Part shown: piece by piece, positions 14,721 through 24,107 of the stretch
Layout: every line of letters begins with the position of its first letter
How positions within the stretch are numbered: position 1 is the first letter of the stretch
Assembly: GCA_023100825.1 (NCBI GenBank)
Contig: CP095846.1
Location: forward strand, 3,596,001-3,660,000
DNA from: Nocardioidaceae bacterium SCSIO 66511
Lineage (GTDB): Bacteria > Actinomycetota > Actinomycetes > Propionibacteriales > Nocardioidaceae
Reading direction: 5' to 3'
Length of the DNA: 64,000 bases
The notes under the pieces: model-generated
Database searches by the model: none
What the model was told of the DNA's origin: nothing
Seen by the model: the letters and a program-made list of their open reading frames with translations, nothing else
Made by a program: the position numbers and the translations under genes

Positions 14721-15617
14721 TCAGGCGCCGAAGGCACGCCCGCGGTAACGACCGCCCAGCTTGACGCCCTTGCCGAGCTTGGCCGGGCGCTTCGCCGTTG
14801 GTCGCGAGTGCAGGAACCCTCGGGCCTTGCGGTTCTTTCCGATCCGTACGATCGACTGCTTGTGGCTGCTCACGCACGGCCGCGCGGTCAGGCCCTTCGC
14901 ATTGCGCCAGGTCTTGGACACGACGCGAGGAGCGCGGATGACCTTGCGTCCATTGAGCACGACACGAACCAGCCGCGACCCGCGCACGGCGTACATCACG
15001 TTCACGTAGCCGCCGTTCTTGGTTTGGGCGGACGAGACGGCACCGAATCGGTAGTTGCGCAGCCGCAGTCCACGCACCCGTACGCGCTTGTTCGGCTTAC
15101 CCGCATTGGGGGCGTACACGACGCGTCCGCTCTTACGGACGAGGTACAGATCGCTCATGCCGTTCATCGGCCGCGCCTTGCCCTTGAGCCGCCCGATGCG
15201 CGACTTGCGGAGTCCCAGGACGTTGCTGCCGTCGCGCGCAGACGTGGTCACGGAGAACACTGCACGGCGCTTGCTGATCACGATGTCAGTGCTCTGGGAG
15301 AATCCGTCGCCGCCGGCCGCGCCGTAGTAGACGAACGTGCGAGGTACGAAGCCGAGCTTCTTGGCGGTGGTGTTGTGATCGTCCGGCCGCCACCGGTTCT
15401 TCGGTGAGACCTTCCAGTACCGTTCGTTGAGCTTGTTTCCGGCGCTCCACTGCACCGATCCCCAGCAGTGGAGGCCTGCCTTGGATCCGTCGGTGGTAGC
15501 CGCCACGCGCTGCTCCGAGAGGTCATTCGGCTCCGATGCCGCGGCCGGTACGCCGGCAACGACTCCGGCGACGAGGGCGCCGCACACCGGACTGACCAGC
15601 AGATGAATACGTTTCAT
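14721..15617 (-). CDS. secreted basic protein of unknown function
   Basis: The 298-residue product begins with a clear Sec signal peptide (MKRIHLLVSP then a hydrophobic core ending near GVPAAASE at 21-29). I recognise no domain in the mature part. It is rich in Arg, Lys, Gly and Val in short beta-like runs (KSGRVVYAPNAGKPNKRVRV), with three visible cysteines (HCWGS and RPCVSS among the segments). I chose ATG 15617; the frame stays open far upstream but there it only shadows rmuC. It is convergent with the acyltransferase, so a cell-surface role is possible. Confidence 0.7.
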   Translation of the reverse strand: MKRIHLLVSPVCGALVAGVVAGVPAAASEPNDLSEQRVAATTDGSKAGLHCWGSVQWSAGNKLNERYWKVSPKNRWRPDDHNTTAKKLGFVPRTFVYYGAAGGDGFSQSTDIVISKRRAVFSVTTSARDGSNVLGLRKSRIGRLKGKARPMNGMSDLYLVRKSGRVVYAPNAGKPNKRVRVRGLRLRNYRFGAVSSAQTKNGGYVNVMYAVRGSRLVRVVLNGRKVIRAPRVVSKTWRNAKGLTARPCVSSHKQSIVRIGKNRKARGFLHSRPTAKRPAKLGKGVKLGGRYRGRAFGA

Positions 15618-15705
15618 GTCCGGCACCGTACGTGAGGCCGGGTGCACGCCACGCAGCGCCCGCAGGTGACACAGTCCTGTCGGTGGGACGTGGGACAGTC
15701 GCAGC

Positions 15706-16830
15706 ATGGACGTACTTCCCCTCGTCATCGTGACCGTCCTCGCCCTGGTTGCGGGCCTCGCGATCGGCATGCTGATCGGCTCACGGGTGCTGCGACGCGC
15801 CGACTCCGACGCTGTCGATCGACTCGGCCTCGCCGCATCTGCCACGAGTCGCGCGGTCGAGCCGGTGAAGGAGAGCCTCGACCGATTCGATGCCCGCCTC
15901 CGCTCGCTCGAAACCAGCCGAGTGCAGTGGCACGCCCAACTTCGCGAGCAGGTCGAGTCCGTACGCCAGACCAGCGAATTGCTGCGACAGGAGACGTCGG
16001 CGCTGGCGGGCGCACTACGTCGTCCGCAGGTCCGCGGCCGTTGGGGCGAGATGCATCTCAAGCGCGCGGTCGAGATCGCCGGGCTGGTGGAGCACAGCGA
16101 CTTCGAGCAACAGCCCACGGTCGGCGCCGACGCCGTACAACGACCCGATCTCGTAGTCCGACTGGCGGGCGGCAAGCGGGTGGTCATCGACTCGAAGGTC
16201 CCGCTCGATGCGTTCCTCGACGCGGCGCAGACCGATGACCCCGACCGACAGCTCGAGTTCACCGCGGCGCATGCCCGGCGGCTACGCGCACACGTCGACG
16301 TCCTGGCCGGCAAGGCCTACTGGCGTCAGTTCGACCGCTCCCCCGAGTTCGTGGTGCTGTTCATGCCCGGCGAGGCGTTCCTCTCACACGCACTCGATGC
16401 CGAGCCGTCACTACTCGAGTACGCCGCCCAGCGCCGAGTCGTACTGGCGACGCCCACGACGCTGATCGCACTGCTCCGTACGGTCGCGTACGCCTGGACG
16501 CAGGATCGCCTGGCCGATAACGCACGAGAGCTGCATGCCCAGGCCCGTGAGCTGTACGAGCGCCTTGGCACCCTCGGCACCCATGTCGACCGTCTCGGGC
16601 GATCGCTGACCACCGCAGTGGGCAGCTACAACAAGGCGGTTGCGTCGTTGGAGAGCCGGGTGCTCGTCTCGGCGCGACGCATCACGGAGTTCGATATCGG
16701 CGCCGCAGACCTCGACCCTCCGCGCAGTGTCGACGAAGCAGTCCGACCGCTGACCGCCGCCGAGCTCCTGTACGACGATGCGGCCGAGGAGGGCGACGCG
16801 GCCTCCCGTGCGGCGCGCCGTGCCGGCTGA
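15706..16830 (+). CDS. rmuC: DNA recombination protein RmuC
   Basis: The 374-residue protein has an N-terminal membrane helix (LPLVIVTVLALVAGLAIGML), a coiled-coil region (about 40-100) and the RmuC nuclease-like domain. The domain shows RGRWGEMHLKRAVEIAGL, RPDLVVRLAGGKRVVIDSKV (the D-x-K of a PD-(D/E)xK-like core) and FVVLFMPGEAFLSHAL. RmuC limits DNA inversions and rearrangements. It is followed by the DUF6542 gene after 27 bases. Confidence 0.93.
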   Translation: MDVLPLVIVTVLALVAGLAIGMLIGSRVLRRADSDAVDRLGLAASATSRAVEPVKESLDRFDARLRSLETSRVQWHAQLREQVESVRQTSELLRQETSALAGALRRPQVRGRWGEMHLKRAVEIAGLVEHSDFEQQPTVGADAVQRPDLVVRLAGGKRVVIDSKVPLDAFLDAAQTDDPDRQLEFTAAHARRLRAHVDVLAGKAYWRQFDRSPEFVVLFMPGEAFLSHALDAEPSLLEYAAQRRVVLATPTTLIALLRTVAYAWTQDRLADNARELHAQARELYERLGTLGTHVDRLGRSLTTAVGSYNKAVASLESRVLVSARRITEFDIGAADLDPPRSVDEAVRPLTAAELLYDDAAEEGDAASRAARRAG

Positions 16831-16857
16831 AGCGATTCGCCGGTTTACGGTCGTGTC

Positions 16858-17289
16858 ATGAGTTCGGTGCACACCGTGCTGTACGGCTCGCCGATGAGCA
16901 GGTTCGCGGAGCGCGATCTGTCCGGCGTGCAGGTCGTCGTGGGTGCGTTTTCCACGATAGCGGGCGTAGCAGCGGTCAGCGTCGTACTCGACGGTGAGCT
17001 CGGCCTGTTCTTCGGTGCCTGCTTCGTACTCGTTTCAGTCAGCGCCGCACTCGCCGCCGATCTGCGTGCGCTGTTCACACCGGGCGTGCTTCCGCCGTTG
17101 CTACTGATCGTCGTGTTGTTCTCGGTCGGCGTGCTGAGGCCCGAGGCGATCGACGCCCCCGGGCTCGCCGAGTCCGCCGGCGCGATACAGCGGACCATCG
17201 CCGGCGTCGTCCAGCATGCGACCGCGCTGGTCGTCGGGCACCTGCTGGCGCTCGGCACCATCGCGTACCGGATCGCCAAGGCCGACTGA
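16858..17289 (+). CDS. DUF6542 membrane protein
   Basis: The 143-residue protein has three to four hydrophobic helices, with a GLFFGACFVLVSVSAALAAD segment and a PPLLLIVVLFSVGVL segment, and matches the actinobacterial DUF6542 pattern. The gene is a regular neighbour of ispH and ychF in this phylum (Rv1111c position). Its function is unknown. It ends 6 bases from the convergent ispH stop. Confidence 0.7.
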   Translation: MSSVHTVLYGSPMSRFAERDLSGVQVVVGAFSTIAGVAAVSVVLDGELGLFFGACFVLVSVSAALAADLRALFTPGVLPPLLLIVVLFSVGVLRPEAIDAPGLAESAGAIQRTIAGVVQHATALVVGHLLALGTIAYRIAKAD

Positions 17290-17295
17290 GCGGCC

Positions 17296-18303
17296 TCAGG
17301 ATGCCGACGCGGCGCGGAGGTCCTTGCGAAGCTCGGGAGGTAGGGCGAAGATCAGGCTCTCCTCTGCCGTGTGCACTGCCTTCGCCGTCGGGTAGCCGCG
17401 ATCGGTCAGGAACGTCAGCACGCCCTCCACCAGGTCGTCGGGGACCGATGCGCCGGAGGTGACGCCGACGCTTTCGACCCCGTCGAGCCAAGCATCCTCG
17501 ATCTCCGAGACATCGTCGACTCGGTACGCGGAGCCCGCGCCCGCCTCCAGCGCGACCTCGACGAGGCGTACGGAGTTCGACGAGTTGGCCGACCCCACGA
17601 CGATCACGAGGTCCGACGTACGCGCGATCTCCTTGACCGCCAGCTGGCGGTTCTGCGTGGCGTAGCAGATGTCGTCGCTCGGCGGATCCTCCAGTTGCGG
17701 GAACTTGGCACGTAGCCGGTCGACGGTCTCCATGGTCTCGTCAACGCTCAGTGTGGTCTGCGAGAGCCAGGACAGCTTCGTGCCTTCGGCGAACTCGAGG
17801 CCGTCGACGTCGGACGGACCTTGCACGAGGGTGATGTGGTCGGGCGCCTCACCGGCGGTGCCCTCGACTTCCTCGTGGCCCTCGTGGCCGATCAGCAGGA
17901 TCTGGTACTCCTCCTTGGCGAACCGCTTGGCCTCGTGATGCACCTTCGTGACGAGGGGGCACGTCGCGTCGATCGTCTTCAGATCGCGCTCGGCCGCCTC
18001 CGCGTGCACAGTGGGCGATACGCCATGTGCCGAGAACACCACGGTCGCGCCCCGCGGCACCTCGGCGATCTCCTCGACGAAGATCGCGCCCCGCTCCTCC
18101 AAGCTGTGCACGACATGCTTGTTGTGCACGATCTGCTTGCGTACGTACACGGGTGCGCCGTACAGGTCGAGAGCCTTCTCGACGGTGATCACCGCCCGAT
18201 CGACACCGGCGCAGTAGCCGCGCGGAGCGGCGAGAAGTACGTCGCGGTCGCCGTCGGTCGCGACCGAGGGCATCCCGAGGGGCACGTTCTGCGAGTCAGG
18301 CAT
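17296..18303 (-). CDS. ispH: 4-hydroxy-3-methylbut-2-enyl diphosphate reductase
   Basis: IspH (LytB) catalyses the last step of the MEP pathway, forming IPP and DMAPP with a [4Fe-4S] cluster. The 335-residue protein shows the cluster cysteines in [15 protein letters not shown] (near 31), [14 protein letters not shown] (near 122) and [11 protein letters not shown] (near 225). [10 protein letters not shown] and [10 protein letters not shown] carry substrate-binding residues. I chose ATG 18303; the frame extends far upstream only as a shadow of xseA. It is divergent from xseA across 76 bases. Confidence 0.96.
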   Translation of the reverse strand: MPDSQNVPLGMPSVATDGDRDVLLAAPRGYCAGVDRAVITVEKALDLYGAPVYVRKQIVHNKHVVHSLEERGAIFVEEIAEVPRGATVVFSAHGVSPTVHAEAAERDLKTIDATCPLVTKVHHEAKRFAKEEYQILLIGHEGHEEVEGTAGEAPDHITLVQGPSDVDGLEFAEGTKLSWLSQTTLSVDETMETVDRLRAKFPQLEDPPSDDICYATQNRQLAVKEIARTSDLVIVVGSANSSNSVRLVEVALEAGAGSAYRVDDVSEIEDAWLDGVESVGVTSGASVPDDLVEGVLTFLTDRGYPTAKAVHTAEESLIFALPPELRKDLRAASAS

Positions 18304-18379
18304 ACCCCCATCGTAGGGATCGACCCTTGCGAGGTGGCTGGCACCGGCTATGTCGTGGGTCACGACTAGTGTCGTGCGC

Positions 18380-19630
18380 ATGGGTCTCGACACGTCGCCG
18401 GAGTCACCGGCTCCGCTGCGGCAGATCTCCCAGCTGCTGTCGGACTGGATCGGCCGGCTCGGCGCGGTCTGGGTCGAAGGCGAGATCGCCCAGCTCAACC
18501 GACGTACGGGCGTGTGCTTCCTGACGTTGCGCGATGTCGCCGCCGAGGTGTCAGCGCAGGTGACGTGCCGGCGCCAAGTGCTCGACTCGACCAACCCGCC
18601 TGCCACCGAGGGCGCGCGTGTCGTCGTGCACGTACGCCCGCAGTTCTACGCCCGCAACGGCAGCCTGTCGCTCAACGCCATCGAGATCCGTCCGGTCGGC
18701 ATCGGAGAGCTGCTTGCGCGCATCGAGCAGCGTCGTCAGCTGCTGGCCGCCGAGGGACTTTTCGATCACGTACGTAAGCGGCCGCTGCCGTTCCTCCCGC
18801 GGCGCATCGGACTCATCACCGGACGCGACTCCGCCGCCGAACGCGACGTACTCGACAACGCACAACGGCGCTGGCCCGGTGTCGAGTTCGGAGTCGTCAA
18901 CGCCCGCGTCCAGGGCGCATCCGCGGCCGAAGAGGTCATCAACGCCCTCCACCGGCTCGACCGCGACGAGCGTGTCGACGTGATCATCGTCGCGCGCGGC
19001 GGGGGTTCGGTCGAAGACCTCCTTCCGTTCTCCGATGAGACGCTCATCCGCGCCGTCTCTGCATGCGCGACGCCCGTCGTGAGCGCGATCGGCCACGAGC
19101 CGGATACCCCGCTGCTCGACCTCGTCGCCGACCTTCGCGCGTCAACACCTACCGACGCCGCCAAGCAGGTGGTCCCCGACGTACGCGAGGAGTTGCAGGG
19201 CGTCCGTCAGCTACGCGACCGCGGCCGCCGATGGCTTTCGGCGTACCTCCGTCACGAAGAGCAGGGTCTTGCCGCCGCGCGCTCCCGCCCGGCCCTGGCC
19301 GATCCGATCGGTCAGATCGATGAGCGTGCCGCCCAGATCGCCGATCTGCGCGAACGCTCCCGTCGTACGATCGGGCATCGCATCGACCGTGCCCACGACG
19401 AGATCGGCCACCATCTGGCGCGCGTGCGCGGGCTTTCACCGCGTTCCACCCTGGCCCGCGGATACTCAGTCACCCAACGCGCCGACGACGGCCTCGTCAC
19501 CTCGATCGACGACGTCGACAACGGCGACACGCTCGACATCCGGGTGACCGACGGCCACCTCACTGTCCGGGTCGACGGCACCCGGCCCGCGCCCGAACAC
19601 GACACCGATGAGACGGAGCAGCCAGCGTGA
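18380..19630 (+). CDS. xseA: exodeoxyribonuclease VII large subunit
   Basis: The 416-residue subunit has an N-terminal OB-fold (residues about 12-105, [20 protein letters not shown]) and the catalytic exonuclease_VII_L domain with [15 protein letters not shown] and [19 protein letters not shown] near 206. With XseB it degrades single-stranded DNA. I chose ATG 18380; TAGTGT 8 bases before it could be a -10 box, which would make the message leaderless. Its stop overlaps the GTG start of xseB by four bases. Confidence 0.95.
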   Translation: MGLDTSPESPAPLRQISQLLSDWIGRLGAVWVEGEIAQLNRRTGVCFLTLRDVAAEVSAQVTCRRQVLDSTNPPATEGARVVVHVRPQFYARNGSLSLNAIEIRPVGIGELLARIEQRRQLLAAEGLFDHVRKRPLPFLPRRIGLITGRDSAAERDVLDNAQRRWPGVEFGVVNARVQGASAAEEVINALHRLDRDERVDVIIVARGGGSVEDLLPFSDETLIRAVSACATPVVSAIGHEPDTPLLDLVADLRASTPTDAAKQVVPDVREELQGVRQLRDRGRRWLSAYLRHEEQGLAAARSRPALADPIGQIDERAAQIADLRERSRRTIGHRIDRAHDEIGHHLARVRGLSPRSTLARGYSVTQRADDGLVTSIDDVDNGDTLDIRVTDGHLTVRVDGTRPAPEHDTDETEQPA

Positions 19631-19839
19631 GCGACGAAGAGTCCCCCGACCTCCCCTACGAGCAGGCCCGCGACGAGCTGATCGAGACCGTACGCAAGCT
19701 CGAGGCTGGCGGGACGACGTTGGAGGAGTCGCTCGCCCTCTGGGAGCGAGGCGAAGAGCTCGCGAAGATCTGCCAGCGCTGGCTCGACGGTGCACGGGAG
19801 AGGCTGCAGGCGGCGGCCAGTGAGGATGAGGAGGAGTAG
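19627..19839 (+). CDS. xseB: exodeoxyribonuclease VII small subunit
   Basis: The 70-residue helical protein is the small subunit of exonuclease VII, with [20 protein letters not shown] followed by [20 protein letters not shown]. It starts with GTG inside the GTGA overlap with xseA, so the subunits are translationally coupled. Confidence 0.95.
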   Translation: MSDEESPDLPYEQARDELIETVRKLEAGGTTLEESLALWERGEELAKICQRWLDGARERLQAAASEDEEE

Positions 19840-19850
19840 GTCGCCTGGTC

Positions 19851-19945
19851 GCTTCGGCTTTCTCCCCCCATCGTTTCCCGCCGCTTCGGTTGCCGCCTTC
19901 ATCGTTTCCCGCTCGCTTCGGTTCCGTCCTTCATCGTTTTCCGCC
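19851..19945. repeat. three tandem copies of a 32-bp repeat downstream of xseB
   Basis: The 291-base gap between xseB and the HNH gene carries three contiguous degenerate units starting at 19851, 19883 and 19915. They share GCTTCGGTT at the start and CATCGTTTCCCGC near the end. A partial unit begins at 19946 (GCTGCGGTT) and another lies near 20018 (ACTTCGGTTGACG). There are no spacers, so this is not a CRISPR array. A role as a transcription end or a scar of the HNH gene insertion is possible. Confidence 0.65.
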
Positions 19946-20094
19946 GCTGCGGTTCTCTTCTTGGCGGCGACGACGCGGGGTACGCGGCGGCGTCGGCCCC
20001 ATCGCGACCTTCCCGCTACTTCGGTTGACGCCTTCACAGTTTCCACACTTCACCGATTCCCCTTTAAAACAAGGTGATTCGACCCTTCCACCTC

Positions 20095-20123
20095 TTGCTC
20101 ATCGAACACACATACGATACAAT
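20095..20123 (+). promoter_or_regulatory. promoter of the DUF222/HNH gene, leaderless, LexA-like site
   Basis: TTGCTC (20095-20100) and TACAAT (20118-20123) are spaced by 17 bases. The ATG at 20131 lies 7 bases after the -10 box, so the transcript should be leaderless. In the spacer, CGAAC-N4-ATACG (20103-20116) matches one full and one partial half of the actinobacterial SOS box CGAAC-N4-GTTCG. LexA control is therefore possible but uncertain. Confidence 0.5.
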
Positions 20124-20130
20124 AGGTGCC

Positions 20131-21654
20131 ATGTTCGAGCCGCAGACCTACACCCGCCTCCACCAGCAGGCGCGGCAGGCTGCGAACAGGTCCGACGCCA
20201 TCGGACTCGCCACCGATGAGCAGCTGTGCCAGTCGTTGCGGGACCTGCAAGCCGCGTTGGATCTCCTCGACGGAGTACGCGCGTCGCTGTTCGCCCAACT
20301 CAAAGAGACCGAAGCCCACAAGTCCGACGGTGCCTCCACGGTCGCCGGCTGGGCACGTCAGCAGCTGCGGATGGGGCTGGGTGAGTCGCGGCGGCACACC
20401 AAAGCCGGCCAAACCCTGAAAACCCTCCCGAAGGTTGCGGCCGCTCTGCAGGCGGGGCAGATTCGGGGCGCGCATGTCGACGAGTTCACTGTCGGCGTCA
20501 CCAAGGTCGGTGCGGACATCATGACCGACCTCCAAGACGTCCTCGTCCCACTCGCGCGCAAATGTGAGCCGCGGGATCTGCGGGTCGCGATCAACGAGCT
20601 CAACGACATCGTCAACTGTGAAGAACGTGACAAGGCGTACCAGCGGGGCATGAACAAACGAGACATCACCGCCACCCGATGCGGCGACGGCTACTACGTG
20701 ACCGGGATGCTCGACCCCGTCACCGGAGCAAAGTTCAACCAATGGCTCAAAACCGTCTCCACCCCCGAATACGACGGCGACGACCGCGCACCATCCGACC
20801 GCCGCGTCGACGGACTCGGACGAATGCTCGACGACCAAAACACCCCACCCCCATCAGCCGACCAACAGCCGCCAGCTGAGCAGTCCGAACAGGGCCAGCA
20901 GGAAGAGCAGGCTGGTGAGCCACCCGCTGAAGAACGACCCAAGCCGCGGCGACGCGCCGACACCACCCTGCTGGTCCTCGCCGACCTCGAAACCCTCCTC
21001 CGCCTCCCCGGAGCCCGCCCCGCCACGCTCGTCGGGTTCGGACCCATCGGCCCCCAGCTGCTCGGATATTTGACCTGCGGCGCCGACCTCACCGGTGTCC
21101 TCACCCACGGTTCGACGGGCGGCCCCGTTCCGCAGGCCAACGTGTTGAACGTCGGGCGTACCAGCCGCCTCGCCACCACCGCACAACGTAAAGCGATCAC
21201 CGCCCGCCAAGACGGCAGCTGCGCGAACCCCGGCTGCGGATCCACGTTCCTCGAGTTCCACCACGTCGACTGGTGGAACCGCGATGCTGGCAAAACAGAC
21301 TTGGACAATTTGGTCGGGATCTGCGGCAACTGCCACCACCTCGTCCACCAAAACAAGCTCACCATCCGGCACGACGGCCACGACGGCTTCACGTTCCACC
21401 GCTCCACCGGCGCCGTGATCGACGACCACGCCCGCATCACCAAACAACGCGTCCGCGACCTCATCGCCAACATCCGCCACGCAGCCGAAACCGGCGACGA
21501 CGCCGGGGCCGAACCAAGACCGACAACGCCGGAGCCACCACCAAAGCCACGGATCGACACTGGCTGGCTCACCCCACTCACACCAGACCAACGCTCACCC
21601 GCTGAATGCCATGTCGTCCAGGTCGTTTCAGCGAGCACACACCGTCCTCGGTAA
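20131..21654 (+). CDS. DUF222/HNH endonuclease (13E12-repeat family)
   Basis: The 507-residue protein has an N-terminal DUF222 domain (residues 1 to about 350, interrupted by an acidic Gln/Glu/Pro-rich linker near 230-275) and a C-terminal HNH nuclease near residues 355-415. The HNH part shows CANPGCGSTFLEFHHVDWWN, then N-LVGICGNCHHLVHQ. It carries zinc-binding cysteine pairs and the His-His-Asn catalytic set. These genes are multicopy and patchy in Actinobacteria, and their role is not settled. I chose ATG 20131 over 20074 because the promoter lies between them. It interrupts the xseB-DUF4245 order. Confidence 0.88.
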   Translation: MFEPQTYTRLHQQARQAANRSDAIGLATDEQLCQSLRDLQAALDLLDGVRASLFAQLKETEAHKSDGASTVAGWARQQLRMGLGESRRHTKAGQTLKTLPKVAAALQAGQIRGAHVDEFTVGVTKVGADIMTDLQDVLVPLARKCEPRDLRVAINELNDIVNCEERDKAYQRGMNKRDITATRCGDGYYVTGMLDPVTGAKFNQWLKTVSTPEYDGDDRAPSDRRVDGLGRMLDDQNTPPPSADQQPPAEQSEQGQQEEQAGEPPAEERPKPRRRADTTLLVLADLETLLRLPGARPATLVGFGPIGPQLLGYLTCGADLTGVLTHGSTGGPVPQANVLNVGRTSRLATTAQRKAITARQDGSCANPGCGSTFLEFHHVDWWNRDAGKTDLDNLVGICGNCHHLVHQNKLTIRHDGHDGFTFHRSTGAVIDDHARITKQRVRDLIANIRHAAETGDDAGAEPRPTTPEPPPKPRIDTGWLTPLTPDQRSPAECHVVQVVSASTHRPR

Positions 21655-21672
21655 TCGGGTGCCTCTGCGTGC

Positions 21673-22221
21673 CTACACGGGCTCGAGCGAGTCGATATAG
21701 GTCTCGATCTCGTCGTCGGGAGCATCGCCGGTAACCAGCACCGTGACGTCCCCGTCTCGGCGCACGAAGGTCGTATCGTCGCCGTTACCGGTCCAGATCG
21801 ACCATTCCGCGCCGCCGATCGTCGTCGATTCGTCCTTGCGCGCACCTTTCGCGTGATCGTCGATCATGGCGTCGACCGGCCGCTTCGCCTGCTCGAGGCC
21901 GATGTAGTCGTCGTCCGCGGTGACCATCCCGAGATGCCAGGACGGCGGCTCCCCAGGATCGAGACGCGCCGAATTCGCTTGCCAGCCGTCCGGCACCTGC
22001 ACCGGAGCGAGCAGCGGATAGTCGACTCCGGCGCTCGCCTCCTCAGCGATCTGCGCGAAGTCCACATCGCTGGCAGGCTTGGGGGGATCTTCGCGCAGGA
22101 ACGCCGTGAACGCCACAATGGCGCCGACGAGCACCCCGAGCACGACGACCGAACGAACCATGTCGCCGAGTGAGGGGTTGCGCCGGTCACGTGGCGGCGG
22201 GGACTGCGATTGAGTCACCAT
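21673..22221 (-). CDS. DUF4245 membrane-anchored protein
   Basis: The 182-residue protein has a short cytoplasmic N-terminus, one membrane helix (VRSVVVLGVLVGAIVAFTAF, about 22-41) and an extracytoplasmic DUF4245 domain (PLLAPVQVPDGWQANSARL onward, ending ETYIDSLEPV). It corresponds to Rv1100, the constant neighbour of glpX in mycobacteria. Function is unknown. It is divergent from the thrE gene across 53 bases. Confidence 0.85.
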   Translation of the reverse strand: MVTQSQSPPPRDRRNPSLGDMVRSVVVLGVLVGAIVAFTAFLREDPPKPASDVDFAQIAEEASAGVDYPLLAPVQVPDGWQANSARLDPGEPPSWHLGMVTADDDYIGLEQAKRPVDAMIDDHAKGARKDESTTIGGAEWSIWTGNGDDTTFVRRDGDVTVLVTGDAPDDEIETYIDSLEPV

Positions 22222-22274
22222 GCCATTGTCGCGTGCTGACGCGGCCGACCGTCCGACGGGTATGAAGGAGCACC

Positions 22275-23684
22275 ATGGCCGAAAGCGTGCAGGAGACCTA
22301 CCGCTCGATGGACCTGTCGCTGCGCGTCGGCGAGATCCTGTTGTCGAGCGGCGCGGGCGCGGCCGACGTCAAGTCGACGATCCTCGCCGTCACCAGCGCC
22401 TGCGGCCTACGCAACTGCGCCGTCGACATCAGCTTCACCACACTCGCGGTCGCGTACCAGGAGGAGCCCGACTCGGCACCGACGACACATCTGCGGGTCG
22501 TGCAACACCGCGGGCTCGACTTCGGTGCCCTCGCCGATATCGACCGGATGCTGCGCCGACTGGTCTCGGGAGAGATCGACCGCGGCGAGGCGAGCGCGAT
22601 CGTCAACGACATCACCTCGTCGAAACGGCCGTACTCGCGCCGCGTCGTCACCATCGCCTCCGGATTCATGGCCGGCGGACTGTCGCTGCTGCTCGGCGGA
22701 AACCTGCTCGTTTTCGTGGCCACCGTCATCACCGCGCTGATGATCGACCTATCAGGACGATTCTTGAGCGCCCGGCGGATCCCATCGTTCTACGGGCAGA
22801 TCCTCGGCGCGCTGATCGCCACTGGAGTAGCACTCGGGCTCCACGTCCTCGACTTGCCCGCGCGACCGTCGCTGGTCATCGCATCCGGAATCATCATGCT
22901 GCTCGCGGGAATCTCCATCGTCGGCGCCGTCCAGGACGCGTTGACCGGGTACTACGTCACCGGTAGCGCGCGTACGTTCGAGGCTGTCCTACTCACCGGC
23001 GGCGTGATCGGCGGCGTGTCGATCGGCCTGAGCATCGCCGCCAACCTCGGCGAGTCACTACCGGTGAGGATCGTCACCGGCACAGTGCACAACCTGCCCA
23101 GTCAGCTGCTCGGCGCCGTGATCGCGACCGTCGCGTTTGCAATCAGCTGCCAGGTCGACTGGAAGGCATTACCGGGCCTCGGCTTGGTCGGGTTGTTCGC
23201 ACAGTTGCTCTACCAGGCAAGCGTTGGCACAGATTGGGGCCTGGGCCCGGCCGTGGCCTCCGGAGTCGGTGCATTCGGGGTCGGTCTGGTCGCGTTCCAT
23301 CTCGGTCGCCGCATCGGCACACCCCCACTGGTCGTCGTGTCCGTTGGCATCGTGGCGATGCTCCCGGGTGGTGAGATCTATCGCGGGCTCTACCTGCTCC
23401 TAGTCGAGGTCCCGGCCAGTTTCGAGGGCGTCGTACGCCTACTGTCGGCCATCACGACGGCAGTCGCCCTGGCCGCCGGCGCGATTCTCGGCGAGTACAT
23501 CGCGCAGCCGCTCGCGCGTACGGCCGGCAGGCTCGAAACCCGCCTCGCCGGGCCACGCCTCGTCGGCCCACTACGGCAGCCGTCCCGGTCGACCACCCGC
23601 CGCGCGGCCCGACGCCTCCGCAAGATGCAGAAGCGCGACGAGATGCTCGAATCTGAGGCAGATTCGGCAGTCGATCGTCAGTAG
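22275..23684 (+). CDS. threonine/serine exporter, ThrE family
   Basis: The 469-residue protein contains the N-terminal ThrE domain (DUF1212), with LRVGEILLSSGAGAADVKST at about 15-34 and the soluble FTTLAVAYQEEPD stretch. About ten membrane helices follow, the last four or five forming the ThrB-like (DUF3815) domain with MLPGGEIYRGLYLLL. ThrE exports threonine and serine using proton motive force. A basic tail of about 50 residues follows the last helix. AAGGAG precedes the ATG. Confidence 0.88.
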   Translation: MAESVQETYRSMDLSLRVGEILLSSGAGAADVKSTILAVTSACGLRNCAVDISFTTLAVAYQEEPDSAPTTHLRVVQHRGLDFGALADIDRMLRRLVSGEIDRGEASAIVNDITSSKRPYSRRVVTIASGFMAGGLSLLLGGNLLVFVATVITALMIDLSGRFLSARRIPSFYGQILGALIATGVALGLHVLDLPARPSLVIASGIIMLLAGISIVGAVQDALTGYYVTGSARTFEAVLLTGGVIGGVSIGLSIAANLGESLPVRIVTGTVHNLPSQLLGAVIATVAFAISCQVDWKALPGLGLVGLFAQLLYQASVGTDWGLGPAVASGVGAFGVGLVAFHLGRRIGTPPLVVVSVGIVAMLPGGEIYRGLYLLLVEVPASFEGVVRLLSAITTAVALAAGAILGEYIAQPLARTAGRLETRLAGPRLVGPLRQPSRSTTRRAARRLRKMQKRDEMLESEADSAVDRQ

Positions 23685-23711
23685 CGGCGCACCTGCGTGT
23701 ACGGTCGGTCC

Positions 23712-24107
23712 ATGCCGACGTACCGTCTATCGGAAGCAGCGCAACTGCTCGGAGTCAGCATCGACACCGTCCGGCGCTGGGCCGACCAGAAACGTTTCAC
23801 GCCCACCAGCACCGAAGGCGGCCGGGCCGCGATCGACGGCGAGGACCTCGCCCGGCTGGCCCGCGAGGAGGCACATCTGCCGGAGGCGGGCGGCGGATCC
23901 GGCAGTGCAAGCGCGCGCAACCGTCTGCGCGGAATCGTCACCTCGGTCACCAAGGACACCGTGATGGCGCAGGTCGAGATGTGCTGTGGTCCGTACCGCG
24001 TGGTGTCGCTGTTGAGCGCCGAGGCCGTCGACGACCTCGGTCTCGCGCCCGGGTCCGTCGCCACAGCCGTCGTCAAAGCAACAAATGTCGTCGTGGAGGT
24101 CGACTGA
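23712..24107 (+). CDS. HTH (MerR/excisionase-type) plus Mop/TOBE molybdate regulator
   Basis: The 131-residue protein joins an excisionase/MerR-like helix-turn-helix (YRLSEAAQLLGVSIDTVRRW, residues 3-22) to a C-terminal TOBE/Mop domain (ARNRLRGIVTSVTKDTVMAQ, ending VKATNVVVEVD) that binds molybdate or tungstate. It replaces the classic ModE in this locus. Its stop directly abuts the modA start (TGA then ATG), so it is the first gene of the modABC operon and probably reports oxyanion supply to it. I chose ATG 23712; the ATG at 23697 is five codons earlier. Confidence 0.88.
   Translation: MPTYRLSEAAQLLGVSIDTVRRWADQKRFTPTSTEGGRAAIDGEDLARLAREEAHLPEAGGGSGSASARNRLRGIVTSVTKDTVMAQVEMCCGPYRVVSLLSAEAVDDLGLAPGSVATAVVKATNVVVEVD

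Noticed and set aside
15618-16313. N-terminal extension of the secreted protein frame to 530 residues
   Set aside because: The added part is antisense to rmuC, while a clear signal peptide starts at 15617.
19851-20048. Possible CRISPR array
   Set aside because: The repeat units are contiguous and degenerate, with no unique spacers and no cas genes nearby.
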